Positions 61,642-64,000 of a stretch of DNA of 64,000 nt are shown piece by piece. The position numbers and the translations under genes were made by a program. The DNA lies in NCBI GenBank assembly GCA_963978545.1, contig OZ021732.1, positions 25,492,688 through 25,556,687 of the forward strand, read 5' to 3'. The first letter of the stretch is position 1, and each line of letters starts with the position of its first letter. The DNA comes from Linyphia triangularis (Eukaryota > Arthropoda > Arachnida > Araneae > Linyphiidae). The notes under the pieces were generated by a model. The model did not search any database and was not told the origin of the DNA. It saw only the letters and a program-made list of their open reading frames with translations.

Positions 61642-62100
61642 TTTGAAAAGACAGAGCCTACATCTACGAAAGGTACCGCCTCAATCCCAGATAGAGAATT
61701 GGAGGAAGCAACACTAATGGCCCTCTCCCAGGAGATGGTTCGTGTGGGAATGGACAGTGATGCTACCCGAGTTCCCAAGAAAGAAGAGATCGACACTTGT
61801 ACTCTTGTTACAAGAGTCGAACGGAGGTCCCTGGAATTACCAGCTGCACCTGTTGACGATCCCGGTGTTGACGCACACAAGTTTACCGAAGATGATGCTC
61901 GGTTGAACAGGAATGTGAACGCTCCTTCCGGACATTCATGTCCGAAGAGCTATCGACGTTCACCCAAGGCGGAGTCCAAGTTCGGAAAACCCATGTTTTC
62001 TGCTTAACAACCAACATCAAAGTCATGCAACCAACAAATCGAGGATCAGAAACTTTTACCGTTTCTGTTGGCATACGGGAGTGCAATTCATGAGACTACC
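61642..62100 (+). other. internal region of the gypsy element across the pol deletion
   Basis: After the protease a Thr/Glu/Arg-rich frame (61699-62007, MEEATLMALSQEMVRVGMDS onward) follows with no RT, RNase H or integrase-core motifs. In a full element this interval would be several kilobases, so it is either the spacer kept after deletion or a scrambled remnant. I do not assign it a function. Confidence 0.55.
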
Positions 62101-62523
62101 GGATTTTCTCCATCTCTGAAGATGGTTGGAAGAGACCTTAGGCTCCCCTGCAACACCTCCTCTTTGGACGACCACCGAACAGTCTTTCCTCGCCTGTCCA
62201 GTATCTAGATGATCTCCAGTCACGTTTGGAAGCCGTACATCGGTTCGCCAGAGAAAGAATCAACATTATGACGGGGCGCATGAATCCGATACGATGCCAA
62301 GACCAGCACGAACCGTTCATTCCAGGAAGGTGACAAGGTATGGTTATGGAACCCTAAACGTCGGGAAGGATTTTCCCCTAAGCTCTAGACGAGCTGGGAA
62401 GTGCCGTATGTGGTCCTAAAGAAGATCAACGACGTCGTGGTAAGGATTCAACGGACACCTTCCCGTAAACCTAGAGTTGCACATTACAATAGGCTAGTCC
62501 CATATTACGGTAGTAATGATTGA
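62100..62523 (+). pseudogene. gypsy integrase C-terminal remnant, several frames
   Basis: Pieces in shifting frames: HETTGFSPSLKMVGRDLRLP, then LLFGRPPNSLSSPVQYLDDL and QSRLEAVHRFARERINIMTG, then EGDKVWLWNPKRREGFSPKL and WEVPYVVLKKINDVVVRIQR, ending VAHYNRLVPYYG. This is the C-terminal region of gypsy-type integrase: the HETTG-SP region, then the GPY/F-like W-x-x-PYVV-x-K segment. Frameshifts and stops make it non-functional. Confidence 0.85.
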
Positions 62524-62568
62524 ATGGCCTTTCCTCGTAGGACTTCACTGCCCGTGACGACAGTCTTT

Positions 62569-62581
62569 AAGAAGGGGGAAA
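62569..62581 (+). other. polypurine tract of the gypsy element
   Basis: AAGAAGGGGGAAA directly before the 3' LTR, the plus-strand primer site for reverse transcription. Confidence 0.88.
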
Positions 62582-63201
62582 TGTTACACAAATTTTCTGT
62601 ATATAGTAGTAAATAGTGACGTATTAATTTAAAATTCTATTGTAATTTATTTCATTTACTAACAGCGATAATACAGGGTAAAAGGTGGCAACACCTAAAG
62701 CAATCAGGAAATTTCGAGATGTTTCTTTTATTTGACGAGTTGGCTGGATGTTTCAAAAAGGTTCTCACGCGCCTGTATAAATAAGATCGCAGATCGGGAA
62801 AGTTTTCAGTTTGACTTTGGTTGGTTGTATTCAGATTATCTGGCACCGTCAGCAACACGAGGGCTATAATGCGCCGAAACATTCGTCATTAGACAAGCCA
62901 ACATACATTTACAAACACCCATGCCTAACACGGGACTCGAACCCACAACCTCGCGGTCCAGAATCAAGCACGCTAACCACTATATCGTTTGGTCCGCCAG
63001 TTTGACTTTGGAATTCGATGAAAGCTGAAAGCTTTGAGTGTGCCTGACCTGAATTATCGCCGAATTCGAATTTGTTTTTATTGAAGCTTGATATTGTTTG
63101 CACTGTTCTTCGATTAAATTTTGTGTGCCTTTGAAGAGCGAATAATATTTTTTATCTAATAAAAACTGTACCATCATTGCCTGTGTGGAAAATTTACAAC
63201 A
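62582..63201 (+). repeat. 3' LTR of the gypsy element, split by a SINE
   Basis: Matches the 5' LTR from TGTTACACAAATTTTCTGT to ACAACA. The extra 191 bases are a SINE (62821-62997) plus one copy of its 14-base target duplication. Without these, the LTR is about 429 bases. Confidence 0.92.
62821..62997 (-). mobile_element. tRNA-derived SINE, copy 2, inside the gypsy 3' LTR
   Basis: Same family and orientation as 30609-30788. On the minus strand it opens GGCGGACCAAACGATATAGT with an A box (TAGTGGTTAGCGTG) and a B box (GGTTCGAGTCC), then the same body and the AACCAA tail. The target duplication CAGTTTGACTTTGG is at 62807-62820 and 62998-63011, and the empty site is visible in the 5' LTR (CAGTTTGACTTAGG). 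The SINE therefore jumped after the gypsy element, by target-primed reverse transcription with a partner LINE not present here. Confidence 0.94.
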
Positions 63202-63218
63202 ATATTAACTCTGAAAGA

Positions 63219-63253
<35 letters not shown>

Positions 63254-64000
63254 TTAACTTTTCCACCAACTACAGGAATTTTCGATTTTCCGACTTTTTA
63301 CGGCAACTTTCTGACACTGACACTTTCCAAACACTGACAATTTTAGCTTTTTCTAGTTTTACAAATACATGGCTCCACCTTTTATATTTGTAATCCGTCA
63401 AAACGAATAATTGAGGGTAGGTCTAAATTTGGGAATTCGGCAAGATTTCTCAAGAGAATTATCTCACCATTGAGTCTCCATGACAGAAAGTCTGTTCCTC
63501 AAAGCAGATCGACAACACCAGAAGGAATAAGCTACAATCGCTATCACGTCTACTCATTCTTAAAAGCAGAATTTTATAGGGTTCCAGTGGAGCCCATGTA
63601 CCAACATATACTAGCCAAGAGAAATGGAGTTTTGTTCAACGGTGATTTCCCAACCTCAATTCTTTTAAAAAGGCATTAACTCATGAAAATTGTTAGCAAT
63701 TCAATGCCTTTTACATTGAATGAGTAAGAAATTGCACAAATAAATTACAACATCAACAAAGAAAAAAAAAAGAGAACACAATAAAATTAGTAGATTAAAA
63801 TTAGCAAAAAATTAGGATACAAGTCAAAATGGTAAATCTCAACTACTGATTGTCTATTGATTCAAAATTAGGGATTAATCAAAACTTAACAAAAATTTGC
63901 AAGGATCCGGATGAGCAATATTCACTGTCGTAACAGTGATTGTCGCACGAATGGATGCAAAACAATAAATATTTAGCTTCATTTTTAACACGCTTTTATT
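63202..64000. other. rbm19 upstream intron, end of window
   Basis: Begins with the ATAT duplication and an A tract at 63219-63250. The block 63440-63680 is more complex and has a 69-codon frame (MSLHDRKSVPQSRSTTPEGI onward) that I do not recognise. No splice sites are convincing. The rest is AT-rich. Confidence 0.5.

Larger units (their letters stand above)
59381..63201 (+). mobile_element. Ty3/gypsy-type LTR retrotransposon, internally deleted
   Basis: Two LTRs (59381-59824 and 62582-63201) both begin TGTTACACAAATTTTCTGT and end ACAACA. A 4-base duplication ATAT flanks the element (59377-59380 and 63202-63205). A primer-binding site follows the 5' LTR and a polypurine tract (62569-62581) precedes the 3' LTR. 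The interior has gag with a zinc knuckle, an aspartic protease, and the very end of integrase. Reverse transcriptase, RNase H and most of integrase are missing, so the element is non-autonomous, and its remaining frames have stops and frameshifts. The 3' LTR carries a SINE insertion. Confidence 0.92.

Noticed and set aside
61428..61880. 150-codon minus-strand frame
   Set aside because: Antisense shadow of the gypsy protease region, where the plus strand has clear protease motifs.

Overview
This is a eukaryotic, AT-rich, intron- and transposon-heavy window, best read as an arthropod nuclear chromosome. The transposon set (Tc1/mariner, BEL/Pao, Ty3/gypsy, a Helitron-like element, a tRNA-derived SINE) and the divergence of the exons suggest an arachnid, probably a spider; the species cannot be named from the sequence. 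There are no prokaryotic operons, no CRISPR array and no rRNA. Only four protein-coding exons of host genes are supported. Almost everything else is intron, intergenic DNA or repeats.

Layout: (1) 1-19.1 kb holds the 3' end of a LIM-homeobox gene of the lim1 (Lhx1/Lhx5) class on the + strand: an internal exon (11735-11896), a 5.7 kb intron with a mariner-type transposon set in a (TA)n microsatellite, the terminal coding exon (17608-17810), and a 3' UTR made partly of degenerate tandem copies that include the last codons of the gene. The upstream intron carries a 1.1 kb non-autonomous Helitron-like element. (2) 19-36.5 kb is the space between the genes, with a palindromic mariner derivative, a MITE nested in a TTAA-flanked palindromic element, an internally deleted BEL/Pao element, a tRNA-derived SINE and several simple repeats. 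(3) 36.5-64 kb is the 3' part of an rbm19 (MRD1-like, multi-RRM ribosome-biogenesis factor) gene on the - strand: terminal exon 36951-37036, an 18.4 kb last intron, exon 55419-55545, then an upstream intron that runs out of the window. These introns hold a dead Tc1 element, a 1.6 kb TIR element with internal tandem repeats, palindromes, and a deleted Ty3/gypsy element whose 3' LTR was hit by a second copy of the same SINE.

The two host genes are convergent neighbours. LHX5 and RBM19 are, from memory, also neighbours in human (12q24), so this may be an old linkage between a developmental regulator and a housekeeping bystander whose introns hold the regulator's enhancers. Several GC-richer, complex-sequence islands in the rbm19 last intron, the intergenic space and the lim1 intron would fit that, but conservation cannot be tested here. 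The most unusual single observation is that the tandem repeat in the lim1 3' UTR extends back into the coding end, so that later copies contain decayed versions of the C-terminal codons, one still ending Val-Trp-stop.
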